DNA of 64,000 nucleotides. Source: Filobasidium wieringae. Taxonomy: Eukaryota > Basidiomycota > Tremellomycetes > Filobasidiales > Filobasidiaceae. The notes beneath the pieces were generated by a model. It ran no database searches and was not told the DNA's origin. It saw nothing but the letters and a program-made list of their open reading frames with translations. Below are positions 1 through 10,614 of this stretch, in pieces; the first letter of the stretch is position 1; each line of letters begins with the position of its first letter. The DNA is taken from assembly GCA_001600055.1 (NCBI GenBank), contig BCIV01000005.1:888228-952227 (forward strand), given 5' to 3'. The translations under genes and the position numbers were made by a program.

Positions 1-957
1 TTCTCTGCCAATCTCCAGAGAACACAGAAGGGCCTCCTGACACCAATCACTCATTTCTGAACCAGACAGGAAAGGAAATTGATAGTCGAGCGGGTACACA
101 CGTCTCTGGTCATCCTTCAAACGAGTATAAGTTGTTGTTCAGATCGAACCGGATTTATTTCCATTTTCTGGAGCCAATCTCCACATGAAACTCACCTCAT
201 CGTGACCCATCCACAGATTATCTGGATTTGCTCCTTTCTTGGAGAAAGGGGGAGTCATATCGTAGACGCTTTCTACGGAGAGGTTTTCATTGCACATATG
301 CTGAGGTATCTCCGCGAGAAGCTCGGTCTGGAAGATATCCCGTCACACTCAGCCTGGTTTGTCACCATATAGACGTCCCGGTTACCGTTCAAATTCTTCC
401 AAGACAGAGGTTTTCGCTTGGGATTCCCAACGCAAGGATGCTCAGTCGACGCTGTATCGAGAATCGCCCTGATAAAACAACACCTTAGAGTCGGGTCGCA
501 ACGTTCTCGGTCAGGATAGTGCGGATGTGCAAATTCGGGATCATCTTTATAGCTACTACAAACAAAAGTTTGGAGAGGATACGAAGAGTGCATTTGAATC
601 AGCGAGTTCGGCACTCAACACGACTATATTCGTGACGGTAGCGATGATTGCCGACCCAAATCGACATTGGCAATGGACCAACGATCCGTGAATATGTTTT
701 GTGGTTGTAATAGTAATGAACGATATGTGATATGTGGTGGTCGCTGTTTGACCAGTGATGCATTCGTATGCAGGACTAGAGGTTGTCCTAACGCATGCGC
801 TCCCCGTATGATCGGCTCGTTCCTGGGACTCGACACGGCGGGTATCTATCGCATCAATCAAGCGTATATTTACAAAAAAAAGAATTGAACAAGACGTATA
901 ATATCGGGTAAAGATCGTGGCTCTCAGAGAGCTGGGTGGGTGGGTGTCCTTCGTTTA
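1..957. other. no gene recognised
   Basis: Only short, mutually overlapping open frames are present, and none shows a motif I recognise. The last part could hold a small 3' exon of the minus-strand gene that follows: a splice acceptor after TTATAG near 981 would add a few residues and a stop. Otherwise I see nothing. Confidence 0.4.
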
Positions 958-1034
958 GTGACGATGGCAGCCCAAATCCCTATAAGCGAACTCAGAGTGA
1001 GTATCACACCAGCGTCCGTCTCATCCGCGTGTAC

Positions 1035-2129
1035 TCACCGATCGCCATTAATCCATCCTATCACTCTATTATGCAACATCGTTCCCTGAATTATTGCCCA
1101 ACGATTATCCTTGTCGCGCCCCCACTTCCATTGCGGTCCAAATTCAACGTCGTCGAACACACATTTCGTCAGGGGTCCTCCGGCCTCGATCTCTCCCTTT
1201 CGTCTTTCCCACAAGCGGTCCAAAGTCCTTCTAAGGTCGCTACGGAGGCAGTAGGCTAACGGCCTCATGTCTCTAGGAATTGGACCCAAATTTTCGGGCA
1301 ACCCAATCAAGCATTCAGTGTAAGTCAAGCGTGAAGCCATCCATAGATGTGGAGCCTCCTCAAAATCCACCTCTTGACGAGGGATTTGGGCCTCCCAACC
1401 GTACCTTTTTTAAATTAAACAATGATTCGTTNGTTACTATCAACTAACGCTGAAGAACTTGGTAGACTCTACTTTAGCTACGTACCCTCGAATAGACGCC
1501 AATAATGTGAGAACGATGAAGGGGGGGAAATGGAATAACCCTTTCAAACCTATCCCTAAAGTTGCTCTGAAAGCAGCAGGACAGAAGACCAGCTGTTTCA
1601 TCGCCGCGTTTGCTTGCCGATAGGTAAAAGGTCTCGTCATGCTTCTGAGGTATCGAGCAGATTGCTCTGGATCGACCACCCCGGGCTGTGTTGTTGCAAT
1701 GACTGACTCGTTGTCGTCAGTATAATTGTGTGGGAAGAATGGATTATACTGAACAACTTCAGGAGAAATGACTTCCGCGTTCGAGGTTTGGTGGACTTCC
1801 GCTTGGTTCGAGGTTTGGTACACTTCCGATTCATCCGTATGATTGGAGATAATAATGGCTTCCTCCTGATCCGAGATGGCGTGAACTTCCGAGTCGTCGA
1901 TATGATGGGAGGGTATGTTGTCTAGCTGAGAATTGTCGTCCTGAGGCGGTCCGGGGATCTCCTCGAGGACTTCTCGATTAATAGGGGTAGTTTCTGAAAG
2001 GTTGGCGGATATGTTCGGTGCGGGTGCGGTGCCGGTGGTAGCGAGATGATTGTGATAGATTGAAGCGATCTTCTCTTGCGCAGAGGCGTAGCACCTCCTT
2101 GCAACACGCTGAAGTACACCCATGGCCAA
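1035..2129 (-). CDS. hypothetical protein, FHF-motif family copy A
   Basis: Two-exon gene of unknown function. Exon 1 runs from the ATG at 2129 to about 1475; the intron begins GTACGTAG and ends in AAAAAAG near 1408; exon 2 ends at 1035. The N-terminal half (about 150 residues) is acidic and Ser/Thr rich, with loose repeats of the type SEVYQTSNQ and AEVHQTSN. The C-terminal part is globular and contains LFHFPP, then APHLWMASRL and ENLGPIPRD, and ends around a Trp-rich stretch with TMLHNR. The same order of motifs occurs in the proteins at 60516-61826 and 27843-28607, so I treat these as paralogues. One ambiguous base (N) lies at about 1432, inside the intron. A donor-like site at the end (GATCG followed by GTGAGTAC) means the true C-terminus may lie slightly further on. 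No signal peptide or clear transmembrane segment is seen. Function unknown. Confidence 0.6.
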
Positions 2130-2529
2130 CCCTATTTAGGTAAAAGAGGTGCAATCAAGTAACGGAGTAGCTAAGGTAGAGAGTAGTACCCACAAGTGGT
2201 AGCTTGAACGAGGTAGCCAAGTCGCAAGAATCAAGTAGCCCAAGTAGTAAGTAGCTAGTTTAGCGCAGCAAGTTGGACAATTGGAAGTTGGAATCATGGG
2301 ATTAGGAATTAGGATAGATGCAATCGTTTATATAAGGTTGTCTTGGTTGCGCCGAGGGACGCGGATTACGCAGTCACGTGACCCGCGACATAGGTTTGCA
2401 TCCGCCTTAGTAATGATTCATAAGCATAGTTAGGACCATGGCGACGAATCTCGAATCTCGAACTTGACTTGCCGGCTCATTCACGAGAATAGGAATTCTC
2501 AGCTCGCACTACTCACAGAGAAGCCTAAG
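2130..2529. promoter_or_regulatory. divergent intergenic region
   Basis: This stretch separates the minus-strand unknown gene from the plus-strand oxidoreductase and should hold both promoters. The first 150 bases are unusually rich in GTAG-type words (GTAGCT, GTAGCC, GTAGTA). No TATA box or named site can be assigned with confidence. Confidence 0.35.
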
Positions 2530-3912
2530 ATGTCTATCCAGCGAGCATGGCAATTCACCGAACGCGGTTTACTCTCCAAGACCGCTAAATTGGTAAACAT
2601 TGAGAAACCCTCTATCAAATCGGATCAACTGCTCGTAAAGATTCATGCCGTGGCTCTGAACCCGGTAGACGATCAGCTGTCAGTGAATCAAGGATCCTTT
2701 CGTCTATTGGCTGGCGAAGCTGATAAGGAACCTTCTTGATATAGGGCCAACTCCTCACCCGAAGTACTGGATATGATGGAGGCCAATACCGGAGCTCCAA
2801 AGATTCCTGGTTGCGATTTCGCAGGTACAATCGAATCTGTCGGGGACCAAGTGGATAGCGCCCGTTTCAAAATAGGTGACGAAGTAACAGGCATGAAAAT
2901 CGATGTGAAATCGGATGGCGTTTTTAGGGAATACCTAGCCATCACCCCTGCCTCGGTGGACGACTCGAATTCCCCCGAAGTCATCATACAAAAACCCAGA
3001 TCCATTACTCTTCTCCAATCTGCCGCTCTTCCTCTGGTTTATTCTACAGTACATACAGGTCTCGTCAAATACGGGCACCTGTCTTACCCTAATGCCTCCA
3101 CTCCGGGTCAGGAGAAAGCCAAATCGATCTTGATCTTGGGAGGGTCGTCGGGGACTGGATCTGTCGCTGTACAGATGGCCAAACAGATCGGAGAAGTTGG
3201 GGGAAAGATTGTCGCATCTTGTTCAGGAGCGAACACGGAGTTTGTTAAAGCTCTGGGAGCAGCTGAGGTGAATCCCAGAAGATCATCTCATGTAGCAGGA
3301 TTACCTTAGTGATTAACGAGCGAGACATCTCCTAGACCATCGATTATACTAAGGAAGACCCGGTTCAAGCGGCACTGAAGAGCTCGTATGCGCCTTTCGA
3401 CGTCATCTTTGACTGTGTAGGAGGCGCGGACTTTATCCCCCACCTAGACAAGTTGTTGGTGAACGATCCTGAGAATCCTCAACGGGGGATGTACATTACG
3501 ATCGTTGGAGATAGTAAGTCTTGTTCTTCGGGGTCGACTTCTACCTTGTCAAGTTTTCATTATGCTGATCCTCCCGTTTCTTCCTAACTTTCAGAAACCG
3601 GAAGAGACTCGATGGGGGGACCGATCACCAATGAGCTCAACCCTGTGCAGAAGACCAGGAGCAAGTACGCTTGTATTATTCTCGAAGCTAGCACGGCGCA
3701 GTTCGAGACGATGAACCACTTCCTGGAGAACGGAGGAAAGGTCTTAATCGACTCGATCTTCTCATTCGAAGTAAGTCCAGCACGATATGTCCCGCGCTGT
3801 ATACAGGAGCGCTTATCTGGCTTCTTCGGTCTCGTAGGACGTTCCAAAGGCCTATGAGCGGTTGGAATCAGCCAGAGCAAAAGGAAAGGTGGTGGTCGAT
3901 TACCACAAGTAA
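2530..3912 (+). CDS. quinone oxidoreductase-like MDR protein
   Basis: Medium-chain dehydrogenase/reductase of the NADPH:quinone oxidoreductase / zinc-type alcohol dehydrogenase superfamily, predicted to reduce quinone or enone substrates with NAD(P)H. Five exons (2530-2678, 2745-3267, 3336-3513, 3595-3770, 3838-3912) join to 366 residues, normal for the family. The GroES-like N-terminal domain shows VALNPVD and then GCDFAGTIESVGD. The Rossmann domain has the nucleotide-binding motif LILGGSSGTGSVAVQMAK, followed by FDVIFDCVGG. The C-terminus GKVVVDY is typical of Yim1-like fungal members. No catalytic zinc cysteine cluster is visible, which favours the zinc-free quinone reductase branch. I start at the Met of MSIQRAWQF; an in-frame Met at 2464 would add 22 residues. 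Intron 1 has the somewhat weak donor GTCAGT, and it removes an in-frame stop. The substrate cannot be told from sequence. Confidence 0.88.
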
Positions 3913-4238
3913 GGATCACGTGTAAATAAGAAAAATGTGGGCATCATCATATGGCATATGTGTCCGAGCGTCTTGGTATGAAGAGGCATAGAAGACGTGA
4001 GGGTTCCTTCTTGAAGCTTGACCTCCCAAGCCTCCCGTGACGAGCATTATTATCTGGTATCCTTTGTGAAACACTTGATGCAAAAATAGCGGATATGCAA
4101 TTCAGATAAGTAATAACGCATAACCTTGCGGAAGGAAAAAAGGTCAATCGGGATGATCGGGAATTCGTCGAAATATCGTTCAATCGTACAGCTTCTAGTC
4201 TTCGACCAGTCTCACACGATCCATACCCATCAGATATA
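3913..4238. promoter_or_regulatory. intergenic, tuf1 upstream region
   Basis: This holds the 3' flank of the oxidoreductase and the promoter of tuf1. No convincing open frame or named element is seen. Confidence 0.4.
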
Positions 4239-6288
4239 ATGCTCGCCCACGCCCGTATTGCCCCCTTGGCTAGGTCCGCTCTCCGAAGCGCCGAAGCTGC
4301 TCGAGGTAGGCTTTACCATATCGGTTGCAGCGAAATTCCTGAGCTGAAATCCTGCCATCTGCAAATATAGTATTCGTACCAGTTCAGCAGCTCGCTCGAT
4401 TGCCCTCTACTCAGAGCGCTACCAGGTCCTTCTCGTCTGCTAGGAGGTCTAACCGAGTCGTCGCTACCGCTGCCAACTTGAACGCAAAGAGCTGGACTCG
4501 TGGATATGCTGCTGAAGCTGGTGGCAAGTTCGCCCGAACCAAGCCTCATTTCAAGTGAGTCGATCGGAATGCGAGGTAGCTTTATGAGGGATTCAACTGA
4601 CTTGTAACTGTCCTTGCAGCATCGGTACTATCGGAGTAAGAGACATTATGGAAATTCGCGGGATACGTGAACTAAATTATATGTATGAACACAGCACGTC
4701 GATCACGGAAAGACCACCTTGACTGCCGCTATCGTGAGTAAACAGGCTCAATTCATGTGTCATCACATCGTATATTGATGATGGTGATATTTGCGATTGC
4801 CCAGACCAAGGTATTGGCTAACGCCACCGGTGGAAAGTTCATGGACTATTCCCAGATCGGTTAGTCAACATCGTGTTCTCCTTTCGCAGGGCATTGAGCT
4901 GAAATGTTTGATCCGCTTGTAGACAAGGCTCCTGAGGGTTAGTTAAAATCTTATCTGCTAACGAATTTCTGGAATCTTGGCGCTTATGAAATGTGTTTCA
5001 CCTTAATAGAGAAGGCTCGTGGTATTACCATTTCCACTGCTGTAAGCCCGTCTTTTCTACTTCAATCAAGTCACATGCACTAATATGTCATATTCCGTAT
5101 CGCAGCATTTGGAATATCAGACCCACAACCGACACTACGCTCATATCGACTGCCCTGGACACTCCGATTGTGAGCAATCCATATGAATCGGAAGGCCTGG
5201 GCAGTGTGATTTATTTCGTTTGTCATACAGACATCAAAAACATGATTACCGGAGCCGCCCAGCTCGATGGTGCCATTATCGTCGTATCGGCCACTGACGG
5301 TCAGATGCCCCAGACTAAGGAGCACTTGCTCCTTGCCAAGCAGGTCGGTATCAACAAGCTCCTCGTCTTCATCAACAAGGTCGACCAGGTTGATGACCCC
5401 GAGATGTTGGAGTTGGTTGAGATGGAGATGAGGGATCTGCTCTCCGAGTACGGTTACGACGGAGAGAACACTCCCGTTATCATGGGTACCGCCTTGGCCG
5501 CTTTGGAGGGTAAGGACCCTGAGAGGGGAGAGAAGAAGGTCTTGGAATTGATGGAGGCTGCCGACACTTGGCTCGATCTCCCCAAGCGAGATCTCGACAA
5601 GCCTTTCTTGATGTATGTCGAGGATGTCTTTTCTATCTCTGGACGAGGAACCGTCGCCACCGGAAAGGTCGAGCGAGGAACCATCACCAAGGGTTCGGAA
5701 ATCGAGATCTTGGGTATGGGTTCCTCTCTGAAGACCACTTTGACCGGAATCGAGATGTTCCACAAGGAGTTGGACCGTGGTGAGGCTGGAGACAACATGG
5801 GTGCTTTGTTGCGAGGAGTCAAGAGGGAGCAGGTTAAGCGTGGACAGGTCATTGTCGTTCCTGGCTCCATCAAGTCTTCCAAAAAGTTCAAGGCTCAGAT
5901 CTACGTATGTCACATCCAGACCATGATGCCGCACACGTCGACTGATCAACTCTCTGCAATCAGGTCTTGACCAAGGAGGAAGGTGGACGATACACTCCCT
6001 TCATGCAGAACTACCGACCTCAGTTGTTCTTGCGAACCACCGACGTTACCGTCGCTTTGACCTTCCCCCAGGGAACTGAGGGTGCCGACGAGAAGCTTGT
6101 GGGTTGCTTTCTGTTCAGCGGGAGAGGGACTTATACTGATGTCTCTCCTTGCACAGGTCATGCCCGGTGACAACGTCGAGATGGTCGGAGATCTCGTTCA
6201 CGACATTGCCCTCGAGCCCGGTTCTCGATTCACCTTGCGAGAGGGAGGAAAGACCATCGGAACCGGTATCGTTTCTGAGGTTTACTAA
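4239..6288 (+). CDS. tuf1: mitochondrial elongation factor Tu
   Basis: Translation elongation factor Tu of mitochondria: it carries aminoacyl-tRNA to the mitochondrial ribosome with GTP hydrolysis. Eleven exons (4239-4305, 4371-4554, 4620-4635, 4695-4733, 4805-4859, 4923-4937, 5010-5041, 5106-5169, 5231-5904, 5964-6098, 6157-6288) join to 470 residues. The first roughly 60 residues are rich in Arg, Ser and Ala and fit a mitochondrial presequence. G-domain motifs follow in order: G1 GHVDHGKTT, switch I ending in ARGITIST, G3 DCPGHSDY and G4 NKVD. Domains 2 and 3 follow, with [14 protein letters not shown] and, near the end, [13 protein letters not shown] [16 protein letters not shown], ending in SEVY. 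Domain content is complete and the bacterial-type family assignment is secure. The 5' half is split into very small exons (16 and 15 nt), whereas the second half is one 674-nt exon. Confidence 0.97.
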
Positions 6289-6724
6289 ACAACTTCTCGG
6301 ACGAATTAAACAAAAAGCGACGAAAGATAAAGGGATCGTCTGCAGGACATGACCTCTGTTTCTCGCAGAGAAAAAATTGCATTCATCTGATTACGAAGAT
6401 GTGTATTGTAGGCGATGGTTATGTAAACCCCTTAGCACGACCCATTTATGACAACAACTCCACTCCATGATACGAAGATGTCTGCCGTCGGCGATCCATT
6501 TGTCTGCTTCCATGTTCATATTATAGTAAAATCGGCCAATGCAGGTAGGTATATGGTTGTTCGGCAGTCCGACAAGCCATGTCAGGCCATGGCATTCGCT
6601 CCAGATACCGCTATGGAGTGGCGAAGTAGATAATAAGGGGTACTATCCCAGAAGGATCGAAACTCCATAATGCTTGCTGAAAGTCGTCAAGTCATTTGTA
6701 CCAGGGTATGCGTTAAGAGCCCTT
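6289..6724. other. convergent 3' flanks
   Basis: This gap between the ends of tuf1 (plus) and the following minus-strand gene contains only short frames with no recognisable content. It probably holds the 3' untranslated regions and polyadenylation sites. Confidence 0.4.
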
Positions 6725-7171
6725 TCATTGCAAGACACATTGGTTCGGAGGCGTCATTTTGCGCCCTTCAGACTTGCGTTCCACTTCTCCCCTAAATTCA
6801 GCAGGCATCGTACTTGGTGGTTGAACTCCTGGGCTTCGTACGGTTTCCCATCCTCCTCCTAATCCCTCCGTCCCTCCGACCGCTCCTACACGGCTTTCCT
6901 GTTGCTTCCTCTTCCTGAGCTCCTCCACCTTTTTCAGTCGCTCGATCTCGGGATCCTCAACTCCTTCTTGATCTCCCATCCATTGTCCTGGTTTGATGGT
7001 GTCTGAAGCTCGCAGCCGACGAGACTCAGCGGTAGTAGTGGCTTGTTTGCGTTGCAACACATAGGCAAAAAGAGCTGTTGTGCCTCCGATCAAGGCGACA
7101 AAAGCGAAAGGGTTGGGGCCTTTCCGAGACGGTCCTGGAGGAGGAGAAGCTAGATTGGGATTCGGGGTCAT
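6725..7171 (-). CDS. small single-pass membrane protein, unknown
   Basis: Intronless frame of 148 residues. A Pro-rich N-terminus (about 22 residues) is followed by one hydrophobic segment, FAFVALIGGTTALFAYVLQ (about residues 23-41), immediately flanked by basic residues. Next comes a charged helix, IERLKKVEELRKRKQQ (about 78-93), that may form a coiled coil, and then a Pro/Gly-rich tail. Such a layout (short N-terminus, one helix, charged coil) is common in small mitochondrial inner-membrane proteins, but I do not recognise a family and assign no function. It starts 264 bases from the divergent rpt3 start, so the two genes probably share a promoter region. Confidence 0.6.
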   Translation of the reverse strand: MTPNPNLASPPPGPSRKGPNPFAFVALIGGTTALFAYVLQRKQATTTAESRRLRASDTIKPGQWMGDQEGVEDPEIERLKKVEELRKRKQQESRVGAVGGTEGLGGGWETVRSPGVQPPSTMPAEFRGEVERKSEGRKMTPPNQCVLQ

Positions 7172-7435
7172 ATTCGAGTTTATTCGATGGGCACTTGTGT
7201 AGTTGAAGCTGTTTGGCAGCTTTGGGAGCTAGAGTCTTATCGTTATGGATCTGCAGGATCTGCAGCGGTTGAATCGAGGTCCAGTATGAATCACGATCGG
7301 AAAGATGTCAGGCTCAGCCACGAACATTCGACTGATGATGCAAGCGTTCAATCCACAACCTCGAACTCAGAGGACTCATCGGTTCCAACAACCTTGTCCT
7401 GCGCAACCAGTTAGAGGCAGATAACGCAAACAAAA

Positions 7436-9462
7436 ATGGACCAGCTCGGTATCGATCTCACGAAAGAGGTTCGTTGGCCCCTCGTGGATCTCTCAATAGC
7501 GAAATGAAACTGACTACAATCCGGCTATCTTTACAAAAAGGAGCCTACCTTGAACGATCAGGTAAAGGAAAAGCAGAGTCTGTTACAAACACTACCAAGT
7601 GGAGATGAAGAGTTGTACTCTCGGTTCAAGAAGCTTGAAGCACACCGAGAATTCTTGAGCTTGCAGGAGGCGAGTGCTTCTAGGCTCGGTGTCGGTGATC
7701 CGCTTCTTACCCTGCACATCCCTTTTGCTCAGGAATACATTCTCTACGAAACTCATAACCTTAGAAGAGAGCTTTTGAGAGCACAAGAGGAAGTGAAGCG
7801 AATCAAGTCTGTACCTTTAGTAATCGGACAGTTCTTGGAGGCAGTAGACAACACCAGAGGAATCGTACAGAGCACGACAGGTCAGTCTCCAATCACCGCT
7901 TTCCTATGAATTGACACTTAGGCTCTACAATGATACTTCCCGCACAAATAGGCTCGAACTATGTCGTCCGAATCCTTTCAACCTTGGATCGAGAACTTCT
8001 CAAACCCTCTTCGTCCGTAGCTCTGCACCGACACTCCAACGCTTTGGTCGATATTCTTCCCCCTGAGGCGGATTCTTCGATCAACATGTTGGGAGCAGAT
8101 GAGAAGCCTAATGTGAGGTATGAAGATGTCGGAGGTTTGGATGCACAGAAGCAGGAAATCAGAGAGGCGGTGGAGTTGCCTTTGACGCAGGTTAGTTTCG
8201 TTTGCGATAATTGTTATTCTCTCTTTGAGTCTCAAGCTTTTGATGATCGGTCACAGTTTGATTTGTACCGCAAGATTGGTATCGATCCTCCTCGAGGTGT
8301 TTTGTTGTATGGTCCTCCAGGTAGGCATATGCCATAGCAAAGAAAGCTGCTTTGGAAACTCACGATTAGACAAACTCCGCAGGAACCGGGAAGACCATGT
8401 TGGTCAAGGCTGTAGCAAACTCAACCACGGCCAGTTTCATCCGTGTTGTTGGGTCAGAGTTTGTCCAGAAATATCTTGGAGAGGTCAGTGAAGCTTCGTC
8501 CTCTAATCAGTCTTGCACTCCCTGATCTCGCTTTGGTCTCCCTCTCTATACAGGGTCCTCGTATGGTTCGAGATGTCTTCCGAATGGCAAGAGAAAACGC
8601 TCCATCTATCATTTTCATTGATGAGGTCGACGCTATCGCTACCAAGCGATTCGATGCTCAGACCGGAGCCGATAGAGAGGTACAACGTATTCTTTTGGAG
8701 TTGCTGAACCAGATGGATGGGTTCGACCAGGGAAGTAATGTCAAGGTAGGTTTACATGCATTCTTCGCGCATCTGCACTGGAACTCAAAAGTTGTTTCTA
8801 TCATTATGCAGGTCATCATGGCCACTAACAGACAGGATACATTGGATCCCGCTCTTCTACGTCCAGGACGTTTGGACAGGAAGATCGAGTTCCCCTGGCC
8901 TTCAAGGAGAGAGCGAAGACTGATCTTCCAGACGGTCACTGGAAAGATGAATTTGGGACCTGATGTTGACCTCGAGGACTGTAAGTCTGCCGTTTATAAT
9001 TACAGACATTACATACTAATCTGAGGAATGGTCACAGACGTTTCACGACCTGATCGACTGAGCTCGGCAGAGATTGCTTCGATCTGTCAGGCAGCCGGAC
9101 TTCAAGGTGAGTTGCAGATTCAGGCTTTCTTTGCCTTCGTTTTTCTCAATTGAGAATATGCTTTATAGCTGTAAGGAAGAACCGATACGTCATCCTTCCT
9201 GGAGACTTTGAGGAAGCTTGGAAGGTGAGTTGGAGCGCGGATCCGAGCTGCGCCTGAACCAGGTCGCGTGCCAATGCGAAGCGCGCAATTTTCACCACGC
9301 GTACAAAAGCTGAACACATCTTCGTTCTCTCAATTCTTCAGCAAGTCGTCAAGAAGGGTGATGATACACACGAGTTCTGTACGTTTCGACGTATATGGTC
9401 GTGGGTTTGGAGGGCAGTTGAACTGATAGAATTGTCACTGCCTTGCCTGAATAGACCGATAA
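7436..9462 (+). CDS. rpt3: 26S proteasome regulatory ATPase Rpt3
   Basis: AAA-ATPase subunit of the 19S proteasome base (human PSMC4 orthologue), which unfolds ubiquitylated substrates and opens the 20S gate. Twelve exons (7436-7468, 7541-7669, 7733-7880, 7952-8190, 8257-8320, 8383-8483, 8554-8745, 8812-8980, 9038-9106, 9169-9224, 9342-9378, 9455-9462) give 414 residues, the usual size. Seen in order: an N-terminal coiled coil ending [16 protein letters not shown]; the OB region with [11 protein letters not shown] and [21 protein letters not shown]; the AAA entry motif [21 protein letters not shown]; Walker A GPPGTGKT; Walker [11 protein letters not shown]; the arginine finger [14 protein letters not shown]; and a C-terminus EFYR. 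Intron 2 (7670-7732) uses a GC donor (GAG/GCGAGT), is 63 nt, has no stop and is in frame, so retention would add 21 residues inside the coiled coil. The last coding exon is only 8 nt. Confidence 0.96.
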
Positions 9463-10055
9463 TCTCGAAAGGGATTGGATTAGTATCTATAGTAAGCGAT
9501 CACCATAGCCTCGTACTGAGCGCCGATCATTAACCTTGATTGTATTGCTTCGATCTAGGTTTGTACGATAGAGTATATGAAACCGATTACGATACATCAT
9601 GCGCTTTTGAACGACCGCGACAAAATAGGCTGCCGACTTACTATCTCAAGATGTGCTACCGACAACCTCGCCTATAATCGGGTCTGGTCTCGAACCGCTT
9701 TCATTACGAAAAACCCTTCACGTTAGAGATCCGACTCGGACGTATTCGACTAGCTTCTTCGGGAGCGAATCGAGTACGGTCAAGCATGGGCGAAGAAGGA
9801 TCCCAACTGTCTTTTCCGGTCACGCGGAGAAGAGAGGCATCGTTCATTTGCTACGGCTCTGCAACTCCTCGGCGAGGAGTTTCACGGGGTTCGTGCTTCA
9901 CAGGCGAAGGACATTCATATCAGATGATACGGAGGACAGAACAAGTCGGAAATTGCGATAGATTTGGGGGTAAAGGCGCCAGTAAATGTCAAGTTGCCGA
10001 GACTTCAAGTATTGAAGAGGTCTAAGGCTTGACTGTGTAAGCCGTCGTCTCTTTT
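9463..10055. other. no gene recognised between rpt3 and next gene
   Basis: Short plus-strand frames around 9653-10025 have no recognisable motif and biased composition. The region probably represents 3' flanks of rpt3 and of the minus-strand gene that ends at 10056. Confidence 0.35.
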
Positions 10056-10435
10056 TCATTCTTCTTTTTCCTGTTCCTCTTCCACACTATCTCTCAATCT
10101 CTTTATCCGGTGCTTGACACTCTGCAAGTGGCGCATTCCTTCGGAGAAGGAAAAACACACGTTACACGAGCTATTTCTAGATATCACCAAGACGCAACCT
10201 CGAGGCCCTTTCCAGAGGGATCCTCGCCTGATACTCACCCCGAGACATTACCTTTGTGGTCTGCGGTGGTCCATTTAACCAGGGGACATTCCTTTCCTTT
10301 CTTCGCTGTATTTGTATCGTTTACCGATTCTTGTATTATGCATCATACGATCACAATCTCTTAACTGTTATCTATGAGCCTTATTTCACTTCACAAGTCG
10401 CAATCTATTGGCTGCGTTTCGCTACTAAGCGTCAT
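10056..10435 (-). CDS. small basic/acidic hypothetical protein
   Basis: A gene that single frames hide. The last two exons join cleanly: an exon carrying VPWLNGPPQ and SRGEYQARIPLERASRLRLG, a 49-nt intron beginning GTGATATC and ending in CCGAAG near 10142, and a final exon MRHLQSVKHRIKRLRD with an EEEQEKEE tail. The basic-helix-then-acidic-tail pattern looks like a real protein end. The 5' end is uncertain: an ATG at 10435 with a 41-nt exon and GTGAAG donor fits, but its phase does not match the best acceptor (ATACAG before CGAAGAAAG), so another first exon may exist. The start lies about 180 bases from the divergent idp1 start. I do not recognise the family; a small mitochondrial or ribosomal protein is possible but unproven. 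Confidence 0.45.
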
Positions 10436-10614
10436 GACTCGGATATCCGTGATTTGTAGGTTGACCCGAATCCCCTTGCGATTTGGATCCGATAACCCCG
10501 GGCGAGAGCGGTCGAAAGTGTAAATCGACCTTGTAAATAACTAGAGCTTGATCTTGCAAGTTTGATTCTAGTGAAATCCACCACAAAAGAGCATCATACC
10601 ACAAAGTCCGTATA

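Noticed and set aside
5080..5949. Long minus-strand open frame (289 residues)
   Set aside because: It lies fully antisense to the well-conserved tuf1 exons and has no own motif; it is a shadow of codon bias.
7187..7414. Frame upstream of rpt3 that could extend it
   Set aside because: Same frame but closed by a stop at 7414; the conserved Rpt3 start is at 7436. At most an upstream leader frame.
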